A stretch of 17,139 nucleotides of DNA from Gemmataceae bacterium. Lineage in GTDB: Bacteria; Planctomycetota; Planctomycetia; Gemmatales; Gemmataceae. This document shows, piece by piece, positions 7,547 to 14,544 of the stretch. The stretch lies in NCBI GenBank assembly GCA_020847555.1, contig JADLBT010000458.1, forward strand, positions 1 through 17,139. Direction: 5' to 3'. The notes below the pieces were generated by a model, which ran no database searches, was not told the origin of the DNA, and was given only the letters and a program-made list of their open reading frames with translations. A program made the position numbers and the translations under genes. Position 1 is the first letter of the stretch; each line of letters begins with the position of its first letter.

Positions 7547-7615
7547 AAGCCCACGGGTGGCGTCCCGTGGGTCAAGTCTCCAGCGCTTCGCCCACGGGCC
7601 GCTGCCTGTGGGCTT
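7547..7615. repeat. Tandem palindromes with GCCCACGGG core between GH15 gene and lipoprotein gene
   Basis: CCCACGGG (7550-7557) and CCCGTGGG (7564-7571) form a perfect 8-bp stem with loop TGGCGT. GCCCACGGG (7590-7598) and CCTGTGGGC (7605-7613) form a second, near-perfect stem. The outermost AAGCCCAC and GTGGGCTT can also pair, so the whole unit could fold as one cruciform. It lies between converging stops and can act as a terminator for both. The same core begins the larger hairpin at 14430-14489, suggesting a dispersed palindromic repeat family. Confidence 0.6.
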
Positions 7616-7642
7616 TCTCACTTCCTCTCCCCTCCCCCCTCC

Positions 7643-8533
7643 TCAGCGCTCGAAGGCAGCGGTGCGGAACGTGAAGTCGGCCGCTGCATCCCGGTTCGGG
7701 GGCACCTCGACCTGCGCCCGCCACGCGACCGGAGGACGGAAGAAGAGGCGCGTGACCAGGCCGGTTTCCGGGTCGCGGTCGTGCCGCTCCTCGACCCACG
7801 ACGGCAGCCAGCAGACGACCTCGTACCGCCCCGGCGGCACGCCCTCCAGGCGGAATTCGCCGCGGCCGTCGGTCCGGGCGTAGTACGGGTGGTCGTCCAC
7901 GAAGAGATAGGCGCGCATCCAGTAATACCCCGCCGCGCTCGACAGTTCCACGACGCCGGCCGCCGGGAGGCGGCGCGTCCGCGGACGGTCCGGGTCGGGG
8001 AATGTCAGACTAAAGAAGGCGGCGCCGTCCGCGTGCAGCACATGATACCGCTCGCCGCGGGCGATCAGTCGCACCTCATCGCCGCGCCGCACGAAGCCGA
8101 CGTTCGCGGCGGCGTCCCCCTGCACGACGAGGAACCGGCGATCGCGCTGCTCGACGCGCACCGTCGGGTGGTCCCACGGGCGCGCCCGTTCGGGCGCCAC
8201 GCCGCGCAGGAACACGACGGCGCCGGCGACACCGCGGGTGGCCGGGTCGATGATCGGGGCGTTGGGATTGGCGCGCTTCTGGCGCGGCCGGCCCTGCTCG
8301 CCGACCGGGACGTAGGAGCGAACCTCGAACGGCGGCACCCGCGGCAGCGGCCCTTCCCAGGTCACCCGGCCGCGGAGCGCCCCCGCCGTCTCCGGGTCGA
8401 ACGCGCTGCTCGTCTTCGCGGCGGCGGGCGGATCGCTCACCGGGGCATACGACTCGATCTCCCCGCAGCCGGCGAGCGCGGCCAGCGGCAGGAGGGGCAA
8501 CCAGGCGAAGGGGGGGAAGGGGCGCCATCTCAT
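7643..8533 (-). CDS. Lipoprotein with cupredoxin-like and carboxypeptidase-regulatory-like domains
   Basis: The protein has 296 residues. ATG 8533 is fixed by GGAGAGG 7 bases upstream. The N-terminus is a lipoprotein signal with lipobox LAALAGC, lipidated at Cys23. The mature part begins with a Pro/Ala-rich stretch, then GRVTWEGPLP and NPNAPIIDPATRGVAGAVVF. A region follows of the type seen in cupredoxin-like methylamine-utilisation-related proteins (NVGFVRRGDEVRLIARGERY, HVLHADGAAFFSLTFPD). A carboxypeptidase-regulatory-like beta-sandwich (ARTDGRGEFRLEGVPPGRYE) comes next. No full type-1 copper site (Cys plus two His plus Met) can be traced, so metal binding is doubtful. Such proteins are common in planctomycetes and probably sit on the outer leaf of a membrane facing the periplasm. 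Role unknown. The gene is divergent from the cupin gene, with 138 bases between the starts. Confidence 0.72.
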   Translation of the reverse strand: MRWRPFPPFAWLPLLPLAALAGCGEIESYAPVSDPPAAAKTSSAFDPETAGALRGRVTWEGPLPRVPPFEVRSYVPVGEQGRPRQKRANPNAPIIDPATRGVAGAVVFLRGVAPERARPWDHPTVRVEQRDRRFLVVQGDAAANVGFVRRGDEVRLIARGERYHVLHADGAAFFSLTFPDPDRPRTRRLPAAGVVELSSAAGYYWMRAYLFVDDHPYYARTDGRGEFRLEGVPPGRYEVVCWLPSWVEERHDRDPETGLVTRLFFRPPVAWRAQVEVPPNRDAAADFTFRTAAFER

Positions 8534-8671
8534 CCTTGAACCTCTCCGATTGACTGCGGCGGACTGGCGCGAGGCGCGGACACTTCGCGCCGGGCGGCGA
8601 GGGGACGCGGGCGGGCCGAGGCGGTATATTACACCGGACCGGCGATCAGCGGAACGTCAGGAGATCTCGCC
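8534..8671. promoter_or_regulatory. Divergent promoter region between lipoprotein and cupin genes
   Basis: This 138-base spacer separates two divergent starts and so must drive both. It holds one AT-rich island in a very GC-rich stretch, GGTATATTACACC at about 8623-8635. TATATT (8625-8630) could be a -10 for the cupin gene, and its reverse complement contains TAATAT for the lipoprotein gene. An inverted repeat GGCGCGA / TCGCGCC (8566-8572, 8585-8591) may be an operator or an mRNA hairpin. No good -35 elements were seen. Confidence 0.35.
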
Positions 8672-9037
8672 ATGACTGCGACCACGACCCGCGGCTACCT
8701 CGTGCGCCGCCTCCAGGAAGCGCCCACCTTCCCCTGCCCGTGCGGCGAGAGCACGCGGCCCCTAACACGCGCCGACACGCCCGTGTGCAACTTCCACATC
8801 ACGTTCATCAAGGACTCGGTCAAGCACTATCACAAGGAGTGTACCGAGGTCTACTTCGTCCTTGAGGGGCGGGGCAAGATGGAGTTGAACGGGGACGTCA
8901 TCGACGTCGAGCCGGGGACGGTGGTGTACATCGAGCCGCACACGCCGCACCGACTTTGGAGCGCGGAGGGAGTGCGGACGGTCGTCTTCGGCGTTCCCGC
9001 CCTGAGCCCCGAGGACGAGTATTTCGACTGCGCGTGA
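8672..9037 (+). CDS. Single-domain cupin protein
   Basis: The protein has 121 residues. ATG 8672 has AGGAG at 8659-8663, 8 bases upstream. It shows cupin motif 1 as H52-x-H54-x4-E59-x6-G66 and motif 2 around EPGTVVYIEPHTPH, with His93 as the fourth metal ligand. The metal-binding set is therefore complete. Small cupins of this kind bind Fe, Mn or Zn and serve as sugar or acid isomerases, dioxygenases or ligand sensors; the sequence does not show which. An N-terminal CPCGE cluster (Cys22, Cys24) is an extra feature that could also bind metal. The gene leads a plus-strand run with an MFS transporter (75 bases later) and an SGNH hydrolase, possibly one transcript. Confidence 0.85.
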   Translation: MTATTTRGYLVRRLQEAPTFPCPCGESTRPLTRADTPVCNFHITFIKDSVKHYHKECTEVYFVLEGRGKMELNGDVIDVEPGTVVYIEPHTPHRLWSAEGVRTVVFGVPALSPEDEYFDCA

Positions 9038-9064
9038 CCCGGCCAGAGTTTCTGCGCCAACCCC

Positions 9065-9093
9065 CTGCGGCTGGTAAAACACCTCAGCCGCGG
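9065..9093 (+). promoter_or_regulatory. Hairpin in the leader of the MFS gene
   Basis: GCGGCTG (9067-9073) pairs with CAGCCGC (9085-9091) around an 11-base A-rich loop, and the pairing extends by one G-T and one C-G pair. It ends 3 bases before the GAGGAGAGGG ribosome site. It could end transcription after the cupin gene, protect mRNA ends, or modulate MFS translation. Only the pairing is directly seen. Confidence 0.35.
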
Positions 9094-9112
9094 GCGAGGA
9101 GAGGGCTGTGCC

Positions 9113-10300
9113 GTGACCTTGCTGCAACCGATGATGGTGGCGGCGCTGCTGATGGGCGGCATGGGCGTAGCCCTGCTGGGCAGCGTCAAGGTGCCGCTGG
9201 CGCGCCGGCTCCAGATCGACGAGACCCGGATCGGCGGGCTGGTGTCGATCTTCGGGTTCACCATGATCCCGGTGATCTTCACTGCCGGGTTCCTCACCGA
9301 CCTGGTCGGCCGGCAGGTCGTCATGGTCGCCGGCGGCACACTGATGGCGGTCAGCCTGATAACCCTCGCCCGGGCGCGGAACTACGGCTGGGCGTTCACC
9401 GCCGTCATCCTGCTGAGCGCCAGCTGGGCGCTGATGATCAACGTCGGCAACGTCCTCACCCCGGTCGCCTTCCCGGGGACAACCGCGTATGCGACCAACC
9501 TCGCCAACGTCTTCTTCGGCATCGGCGCCTTCCTCACCCCACTGTTGCTCACCTACCTCGCGGATCGCCTGGCCCTGCCGTCCGCTCTGACGCTGCTCGG
9601 GTGCCTGACCCTGACGCCCGCCGTCCTGGCTCTCGGGATGGACTTTGCGGCGCTGGTGCCCGCGGCGGCCCCGACGGGCGCCGGCCCGGTCGGACCCGGG
9701 TTGGGCGATCTGCTCGCCGACCCGGTGCTGTGGCTGTGCGGCATGGCGCTGTTCTTCTACGGCCCGCTGGAGGCGTCGATGGCGGCGTGGACGACGACGT
9801 ACCTGGGGGAGCGCGGGGTGAAGGAGAAGACGGCGGTCGGCCTGCTGTCGGGGTTCTGGCTGACGTTCATGGCGACGCGCCTGGTGACCGCTCTCACCCT
9901 GCCGGCCGGCCTGGAGACGGACCTGATCCTCGGGTTGGCGCTGGCCAGCGTGGCCGTCCTGGGGGCGCTGGTCGTCAGTCGTGGGCGCGGCCCGGCGGTC
10001 GCCGCCGTCGCCGGCGCCGGCCTGGTGTTCGGGCCGATCTTCCCGACCGTGATGGCGGTGCTGCTGGGCCACTTCCCGGCCGCCCTCCACGGCCGGGCGG
10101 TCGGTCTGTTCTTCGCCATCGGCGGGGTCGGGTGGACCGCGATTCCGATCCTCATCGGCGCCTACGCCCGGCGGACCAGCATCCAGCGCGGCTTTACCGT
10201 CGCGGTCGGCGCCGCCATCGGACTGAGCGTCATCGCCCTGCTTCTGCTGCTGCACCTCGGCAACGTCGCGGCCCGCCCGTCGCTGCCGACCTGGCCCTGA
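9113..10300 (+). CDS. Major facilitator superfamily transporter (sugar-permease-like)
   Basis: The protein has 395 residues. GTG 9113 was chosen because the strong purine run GAGGAGAGGG (9096-9105) sits 7 bases before it. Hydrophobic segments fit about 12 transmembrane helices. MFS motif A is visible between helices 2 and 3 (GFLTDLVGRQ, residues 59-68, with Asp63 and Arg67). NLANVFFGIGAFLTPLL near residues 128-145 is the kind of segment found in FucP-like sugar permeases, and MNVGNVLTP-like polar residues (here INVGNVLTP) precede it. Transport of a sugar or related small molecule across the inner membrane is inferred; the substrate is unknown. The next gene begins 20 bases after the stop, so co-transcription with the SGNH hydrolase is likely. 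Confidence 0.87.
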   Translation: MTLLQPMMVAALLMGGMGVALLGSVKVPLARRLQIDETRIGGLVSIFGFTMIPVIFTAGFLTDLVGRQVVMVAGGTLMAVSLITLARARNYGWAFTAVILLSASWALMINVGNVLTPVAFPGTTAYATNLANVFFGIGAFLTPLLLTYLADRLALPSALTLLGCLTLTPAVLALGMDFAALVPAAAPTGAGPVGPGLGDLLADPVLWLCGMALFFYGPLEASMAAWTTTYLGERGVKEKTAVGLLSGFWLTFMATRLVTALTLPAGLETDLILGLALASVAVLGALVVSRGRGPAVAAVAGAGLVFGPIFPTVMAVLLGHFPAALHGRAVGLFFAIGGVGWTAIPILIGAYARRTSIQRGFTVAVGAAIGLSVIALLLLLHLGNVAARPSLPTWP

Positions 10301-10320
10301 TCTGCTGGAGGAAACGCACC

Positions 10321-11154
10321 ATGCGGTACAGTCCCGCGCTCTGCCTCGTCGCCCTGATCGCCGCCCCACCCCTGGCCCACGCCCAGCCCCCGGCGGGCGC
10401 GAAAGCCGACTTGCCCCGCGTCGTCCTGATTGGCGACTCGATCCGCATGGGCTACGCCCCGCTGGTCGCCAAACGGCTGGAAGGGCGGGCGGTCATCGTC
10501 AGCCCGAAGGCCAACGGCGGCGACAGCAGCAACGTCCTCAAGCACCTCGACGCATGGGCGGTGCAGAACCAGCCGGTCGTGATTCACTTCAACTGCGGGC
10601 TCCACGACCTGAAGAAGCTGAAGAAGGACGGGACGTATCAGGTCGATCTCACCCGCTACGAGGCCAACCTGCGCGCGATCGTGGCCCGGCTGCGCAAGGG
10701 CACGAAGGCGGTCCTGGTGTTCGCCAGCACCACGCCGATCCTCGACGACCGGCACGCGAAGCGCGGCGCCAACTTCGACCGCTTCGAGGCCGACGTGCGC
10801 CGCTACAACGCGACCGCCGCGCGCGTAATGAAGGAACTGGGGATTGCCGTCCACGACCTGCACTGGGTCGTCGAGCAGGGCGGCCCGGCGAAGATGCTCG
10901 GCAAGGACGGCACGCACTACACCGCGGCCGCGAACGCGCGCCTCGCCGAGGCCGTCGCCGATTGCGTCCTGCGCCATCTCAAGGTCGCCCGCCACCAGTC
11001 GCTCAAGGCGCCCGCGTGTACCGAGGCGGTCGGAGCCGGCAACGCTTTCCGCAACGTACTCTACCCGCAGGTCGGGCACACCTGCACGCCGCAGATGCGT
11101 GCCGAGATGCTCGCGTGGTTCGAGCGCTGGCTGCGTCCAGGTGAAGGAAGGTGA
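10321..11154 (+). CDS. Secreted SGNH/GDSL-family hydrolase with an unusual C-terminal tail
   Basis: The protein has 277 residues. ATG 10321 has GGAGG 9 bases upstream and opens a signal peptide (MRYSPALCLVALIAAPPLAHA, cleaved after AHA). SGNH blocks in order are VVLIGDSIRMGY (nucleophile Ser40), KANGGDSSN (Gly66), FNCGLHDL (Asn91) and DGTHYTAAAN (Asp196 and His199). The catalytic set is complete, so it is probably an esterase or acetylhydrolase acting on carbohydrate or polymer esters in the periplasm or outside. After the expected end of the fold (about residue 222), residues 241-277 read NAFRNVLYPQVGHTCTPQM then RAEMLAWFERWL. That resembles the last 35 residues, including the catalytic-His region, of alpha/beta hydrolases, not of SGNH enzymes. 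It is probably in one transcript with the MFS gene. Confidence 0.85.
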   Translation: MRYSPALCLVALIAAPPLAHAQPPAGAKADLPRVVLIGDSIRMGYAPLVAKRLEGRAVIVSPKANGGDSSNVLKHLDAWAVQNQPVVIHFNCGLHDLKKLKKDGTYQVDLTRYEANLRAIVARLRKGTKAVLVFASTTPILDDRHAKRGANFDRFEADVRRYNATAARVMKELGIAVHDLHWVVEQGGPAKMLGKDGTHYTAAANARLAEAVADCVLRHLKVARHQSLKAPACTEAVGAGNAFRNVLYPQVGHTCTPQMRAEMLAWFERWLRPGEGR

Positions 11155-11159
11155 GCCGA

Positions 11160-11256
11160 CAGACCAAACGCGACGAGCCGGAAGCGTCAGCGCCGGCAAC
11201 TTTGACAGTTCCGGCGCTGACGCTTTCGGCTCGTCGGCATCAGGGCGTTTGGTCTG
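11160..11256. terminator. Very long nested hairpin between converging genes
   Basis: The inner arms at 11171-11196 and 11211-11236 are 26 bases each and complementary except for one G-T position. They are separated by 14 bases whose ends (AAC/GTT) can also pair. Outside them CAGACCAAACG (11160-11170) pairs perfectly with CGTTTGGTCTG (11246-11256), leaving a 9-base bulge on one side. The structure starts 6 bases after the SGNH stop and faces the end of the beta-helix gene, so a bidirectional terminator role is likely. The core (GAGCCGGAAGCGTCAGCGC) looks like a palindromic repeat unit rather than a plain terminator. Confidence 0.65.
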
Positions 11257-11313
11257 CTAGCGTTAAGGACCAGACCAGACTCCTGGTTCCTGGCTTCGCG
11301 GTTCTTTCCCCGG

Positions 11314-14181
11314 TTACGGTTGTGGGCTGTCGGCGTCGGGATCTTCGAGCGCGAGCAGGGCCGGGTCCACGAACCAGCGGTCCGTGTCCGACTCGCCGAG
11401 CACGGCGTCGGTGGCCGGGGCCGCAGCGGCCTCCCGGCTCGCGCTCACCGGGGCCGGCTGGAAGTCCCAGTCGCCGACCACCGGGAACCAGTCGCCGTTA
11501 CCGTAGGCGAACTCGCCAGCGTCGGGCGCGCCGGCGGTGTTCGCATTACGTAGGTGCCAGATCGCGTTCGGGTCGAATACGCCCACCGTGTCCGCCCCGT
11601 CGTCGTTCCAGTCACCGGCGATCGGCTTCCACCCGGCCCCGCCGTAGGCGAACGGGGCAATGTCCGGCGCCCCGACAGTGTTCGCGTTGCGCAGGAACCA
11701 CACCAGCACACCGCCCTGGGACTCGACCACGCCGATGGTATCGACGCCGTCGCCGTCCCAGTCGCCGACCACCGGGATGCCGAAGGCGCTGCCGAACGCG
11801 AAAACGAAGTCCGGCGCCCCGCGATTGTTGCTGTTACGCAGCTTCCAGACCATCTGGTTGTTGGCCGTGTCCACCTCGACGACGCCGACCGTGTCGATAC
11901 CGTCGCCGTTCCAGTCCCCGGCCACCGGGATGGAGTGACTGGCGCCGTAGATCACCACGAGGTCCGGCGCGCCGGGGGAATTGGTGTTGCGCATCTTCCA
12001 CCCGAGGACAATCTCGCCGGTCCCGAGCGGATCGTCGATGCACTCGACCATCGCCGCGGTCGAGGTGCTGTGCCCGTCCCAGTCGCCCACGACCGGCAGG
12101 ACCGCGCCCGGCGCCTGGTGGTCCGTCAGACCGTATGTGAAGACCGGGAAGTCGGGCGCGCCGGCGTCGTTGCTGTTGCGCAGGAACCAGTTGCTGTCCC
12201 GATCCACCACGCCGATCGAGTCCCGATTGAGGACGCGCGTCGTCGAACCGGGCGGCGGGGGCGGTGGGGGCGGCGGGGGCGGTAACACAGGCGGGGCCGT
12301 CCCGAACTCGTCGGCTCCCAGGTCCGGGACGCCGGAGCGCGTCTGCCGCTCGAAGTCGAGTGTCTGCGTGCTGCCGGAGGCCGCGTCGCGCGCCGGCGAG
12401 GAGGCAAGGATGTGGTAGTCGGAGTTCGGTAGTCCCGGCGAGGTGAAGCCGGCGCTGGCGACACGGATCATCGTGTTCAACCCGTTGAACGTGCCGGCCG
12501 GGTCCGGGGTGCCGTCGCTGTTGTCGTCCTTGGTGTTATTGGCGTACATCGACACGTTGTAGGTAAGGATGTTCCGCCCGTTCTGGCTGCGGACATCGAC
12601 CGCCGGGGCCAGCGGGTTGTTGCTGTTGGTGTGGTTGGCGATGATCGAGAACGCGACCGTCGCCGTCGTCGGCTGCGGGGCCGCGTCGTTGAGCAGGATC
12701 ATCGCCTGCCCAAAGAACAGGTTGGGGTCGATGCGGTTGTTGGCGATCGTCGCGTGCGTGATGGTCGCGGCCACGCCCTGCAGCCAGATGCCGCCGCCGC
12801 CGCCGCCGATGATCGTATTGCCGCTCTGGAAGCGGATTTCGTTGTCGGCGACGATGGTGTTGGTGATATTGATCGTTCGGCGCGTGCGGTTGACGCTGAC
12901 GAAGTACAGGCCGCCGCCGCCCGGCGACCCGGCCAGGTTGGAACCGTTGCCGGCCAGGGACAGGTTGTTGATGACCTGCACGCGGTCGAGGGTGACGTTG
13001 GCGGCGTCGCTGACGACGGCGCCGCCGCCGGAGAGGCCGCCGTCCCTGCCGTCGCCGCCGCGGGCGGTGTTGTTGCGCAGGTTGGCGTCCTGCACGGTCA
13101 GGTCGGAATCCTCGGCGAGGAACACGCCGCCCTGTCCGCTGCCGGCCTGGCCGTTGGGGGCGTTGCCGCCCTGGGCGAGGTTGCCGGTCGCGGTCACGCC
13201 GGTCAGGATGACGGTGGACCCGTTCTGGATGCCGGCCCCGCCGCCGACGCCGTCCGCCCGGCGCCCGGCGCCGGTCTGCCCGGCCCCGTTGGTGTTGCCG
13301 GCCACGGCTCGGTTGTTCGCGAAGGTGAGCGTCGTCCCGTTGACGGTCGAGCGGTCCACGTGCAGGCCGCCGCCGACGCCGTCCCCGCCGCGCACCCCGC
13401 CGGTGCCGCCCTGAGCCAGGTTGTTCTCGAAGGTCACGCCTGTCATGCTCACGTTCCGCACGAAGCGCAGGGCCAGGGCGCCGCCGGCCCCGGCCCCGCC
13501 CTCCTCCTGGCCAGGGAGGTCGTTGCCGATGGCCCGGTTCGCCCGGAACAGCAGGTTGTTGAGGGTGATGCTCCCGGGGGTGCCGCTGTTCTGCCGGCCG
13601 GCCGTGTTGATCCACATGCCGCCGCCGAACGCGAAGTGCTGGTCCTGCCCGGTCAGCCGCGCCTCGCCGCGCGCCAGGCCCGACTGGATGGTAAACCCCT
13701 CCATGCGGAAGTTGATGTCCGCGTTGGCGGCCAGGACGAAGACGGCGCGGAGGGCGTTGCCGCCATCGACGATCGTCTGGAACTGCGTCGGGTTCATGGC
13801 GGTGAATCCGTTGTCGAACCCGCCGAAGATTTCCAGCGACTTGTCGAAGACGGTGACGGCGGCGGTCACGCCGAGGAACCCGGACAGCTGGTCGGCGGCC
13901 GGGTTGTACCCGTAGACGCCCTGGGCGACGTGGAGGCGGTCGCCGCTATGGGCCTGGTTGACGGCGAACTGGATAGTGCGGAACGGGGTTGCCTGGGAGC
14001 CGCGGTCCGGCGCGTCGATCCCCTGAGTGGACACGAAGAAGTTGGCCGGCACGACCCGGTCTTCGAGCGCCTCGAGCAGGGGCCGGAAGCGGCCGCGCGG
14101 GGCACAGACGGCAGGTGGGGTGCCGGCGCGTTCACGTCTCAGGTGTTCGACCAGACGACGCCAGGTTTTGCGGAAGGCCAT
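11314..14181 (-). CDS. Giant beta-helix surface protein with polyproline hinge and five FG-GAP/VCBS-like repeats
   Basis: The protein has 955 residues. ATG 14181 is set by AAGGAG 8 bases upstream; a TTG at 14187 is too close to that site. A basic N-terminus leads to LEALEDRVVPAN (about 36-47), the motif type also seen in the protein at 1599. Residues about 50-640 are a right-handed parallel beta-helix. It opens with ATPFRTIQFAVNQAHSGDRL and continues with repeated Gly/Asn-rich rungs (ENNLAQGG, GVGGGLHVD, GNLAQGG, GGGGGIWLQ). It ends in SPARDAAS and PDLGADEF, as in choice-of-anchor beta-helix proteins. Eleven consecutive prolines form a hinge. Five repeats of about 45-50 residues follow, each with W-x-x-RN-x-N-x-x-GAPD and most with GDW-(D/N)-x-DG-x-DT-(V/I)-GV, an FG-GAP/VCBS type often tied to calcium binding. 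Probably a cell-surface adhesin or polysaccharide-binding protein; no catalytic residues recognised. Confidence 0.85.
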   Translation of the reverse strand: MAFRKTWRRLVEHLRRERAGTPPAVCAPRGRFRPLLEALEDRVVPANFFVSTQGIDAPDRGSQATPFRTIQFAVNQAHSGDRLHVAQGVYGYNPAADQLSGFLGVTAAVTVFDKSLEIFGGFDNGFTAMNPTQFQTIVDGGNALRAVFVLAANADINFRMEGFTIQSGLARGEARLTGQDQHFAFGGGMWINTAGRQNSGTPGSITLNNLLFRANRAIGNDLPGQEEGGAGAGGALALRFVRNVSMTGVTFENNLAQGGTGGVRGGDGVGGGLHVDRSTVNGTTLTFANNRAVAGNTNGAGQTGAGRRADGVGGGAGIQNGSTVILTGVTATGNLAQGGNAPNGQAGSGQGGVFLAEDSDLTVQDANLRNNTARGGDGRDGGLSGGGAVVSDAANVTLDRVQVINNLSLAGNGSNLAGSPGGGGLYFVSVNRTRRTINITNTIVADNEIRFQSGNTIIGGGGGGIWLQGVAATITHATIANNRIDPNLFFGQAMILLNDAAPQPTTATVAFSIIANHTNSNNPLAPAVDVRSQNGRNILTYNVSMYANNTKDDNSDGTPDPAGTFNGLNTMIRVASAGFTSPGLPNSDYHILASSPARDAASGSTQTLDFERQTRSGVPDLGADEFGTAPPVLPPPPPPPPPPPGSTTRVLNRDSIGVVDRDSNWFLRNSNDAGAPDFPVFTYGLTDHQAPGAVLPVVGDWDGHSTSTAAMVECIDDPLGTGEIVLGWKMRNTNSPGAPDLVVIYGASHSIPVAGDWNGDGIDTVGVVEVDTANNQMVWKLRNSNNRGAPDFVFAFGSAFGIPVVGDWDGDGVDTIGVVESQGGVLVWFLRNANTVGAPDIAPFAYGGAGWKPIAGDWNDDGADTVGVFDPNAIWHLRNANTAGAPDAGEFAYGNGDWFPVVGDWDFQPAPVSASREAAAAPATDAVLGESDTDRWFVDPALLALEDPDADSPQP
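12251..12283. repeat. 9-bp tandem repeat encoding the polyproline hinge
   Basis: GGCGG(C/T)GGG is repeated about 3.7 times on the plus strand. On the coding (minus) strand it gives most of an 11-proline run between the beta-helix and the FG-GAP-like repeats. Such repeats can change copy number by slippage. A 9-bp unit would change hinge length without shifting the frame. Confidence 0.75.
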
Positions 14182-14429
14182 CTGCAAATCTCCTTGGGCA
14201 CGGTCGCGCTGGGCCTTTCTCCTCCTCTCCCTGGTGGGAGAGAGAGTAGGAGGTGAGGGGGGCTACAGCGCCGTTCGCCCCCGCTACTCACTGATCGCCC
14301 GCCGGCGGGAAAAGTGTTCTGTGCTGGGACAGATTAACATCGGGAGATGGGTTCGCCTACCTGAAAAACTCGGCAATTTGGAAAAAATAGGAAAAGGCGG
14401 CAGGGGAGGGTGAGAGAGCCCTTGAAAGC
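14182..14429. other. Upstream region of the beta-helix gene
   Basis: There is no gene here. A pyrimidine/purine palindromic stretch at 14219-14253 (CTCTCCC, short loop, GGGAGAG, then AGGAGGTGAGGGGGG) lies just upstream of the ribosome site in the minus-strand leader. It resembles the CTC-rich, GGGAGAG-containing intergenic repeats of many GC-rich genomes. An unusually A-rich part at 14355-14397 (GGAAAAAATAGGAAAAGG) may hold the promoter, but no clear -35/-10 pair was found. Confidence 0.4.
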
Positions 14430-14489
14430 CCACGGGCTGCGCCGCGCAGGGGAAGCGCTGGCGGCTTCCCCACGCGGCGCAGCCCGTGG
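14430..14489. repeat. 60-base hairpin with 17-bp perfect outer stem (CCCACGGGCTGCGCC palindrome)
   Basis: The arms 14430-14446 and 14473-14489 are exact complements (17 bp). Inside them GGGGAAGC (14449-14456) pairs with GCTTCCCC (14464-14471) around a 7-base loop. The total is 25 paired bases with a small internal bulge. It lies about 55 bases past the stop of the peptidase-inhibitor gene and can be its terminator. The outer arm begins with the same CCCACGGG as the palindromes at 7547-7615. Confidence 0.65.
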
Positions 14490-14544
14490 TTCCTGGAACG
14501 CACGCTTGCCCGTACCTGTACCGCAAGGCTTTGACCGGGTGGTG

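Noticed and set aside
5707..7575. Long minus-strand frame opposite the GH15 gene
   Set aside because: The plus strand shows full GH15 motifs and catalytic residues; the opposite frame is a GC-driven shadow.
7529..8539. Plus-strand open frame opposite the lipoprotein
   Set aside because: The minus strand has a strong ribosome site, lipobox and domain pattern. The plus frame has none of these.
8956..10320. N-terminal extension of the SGNH hydrolase frame through the MFS gene
   Set aside because: The extension is Arg/Pro-rich noise in another frame of the MFS gene. ATG 10321 has a ribosome site and a signal peptide.
12251..12283. The GGC/GGG repeat as a programmed frameshift site or G-quadruplex switch
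   Set aside because: The same reading frame continues with clear repeats on both sides, so no frameshift is needed. G-runs on this strand could fold, but nothing ties them to regulation.
12631..14256. Long plus-strand open frame opposite the beta-helix protein
   Set aside because: The minus strand has clear beta-helix rungs, a ribosome site and a leader motif. The plus-strand frame is a shadow of its Gly/Asn-rich repeats.
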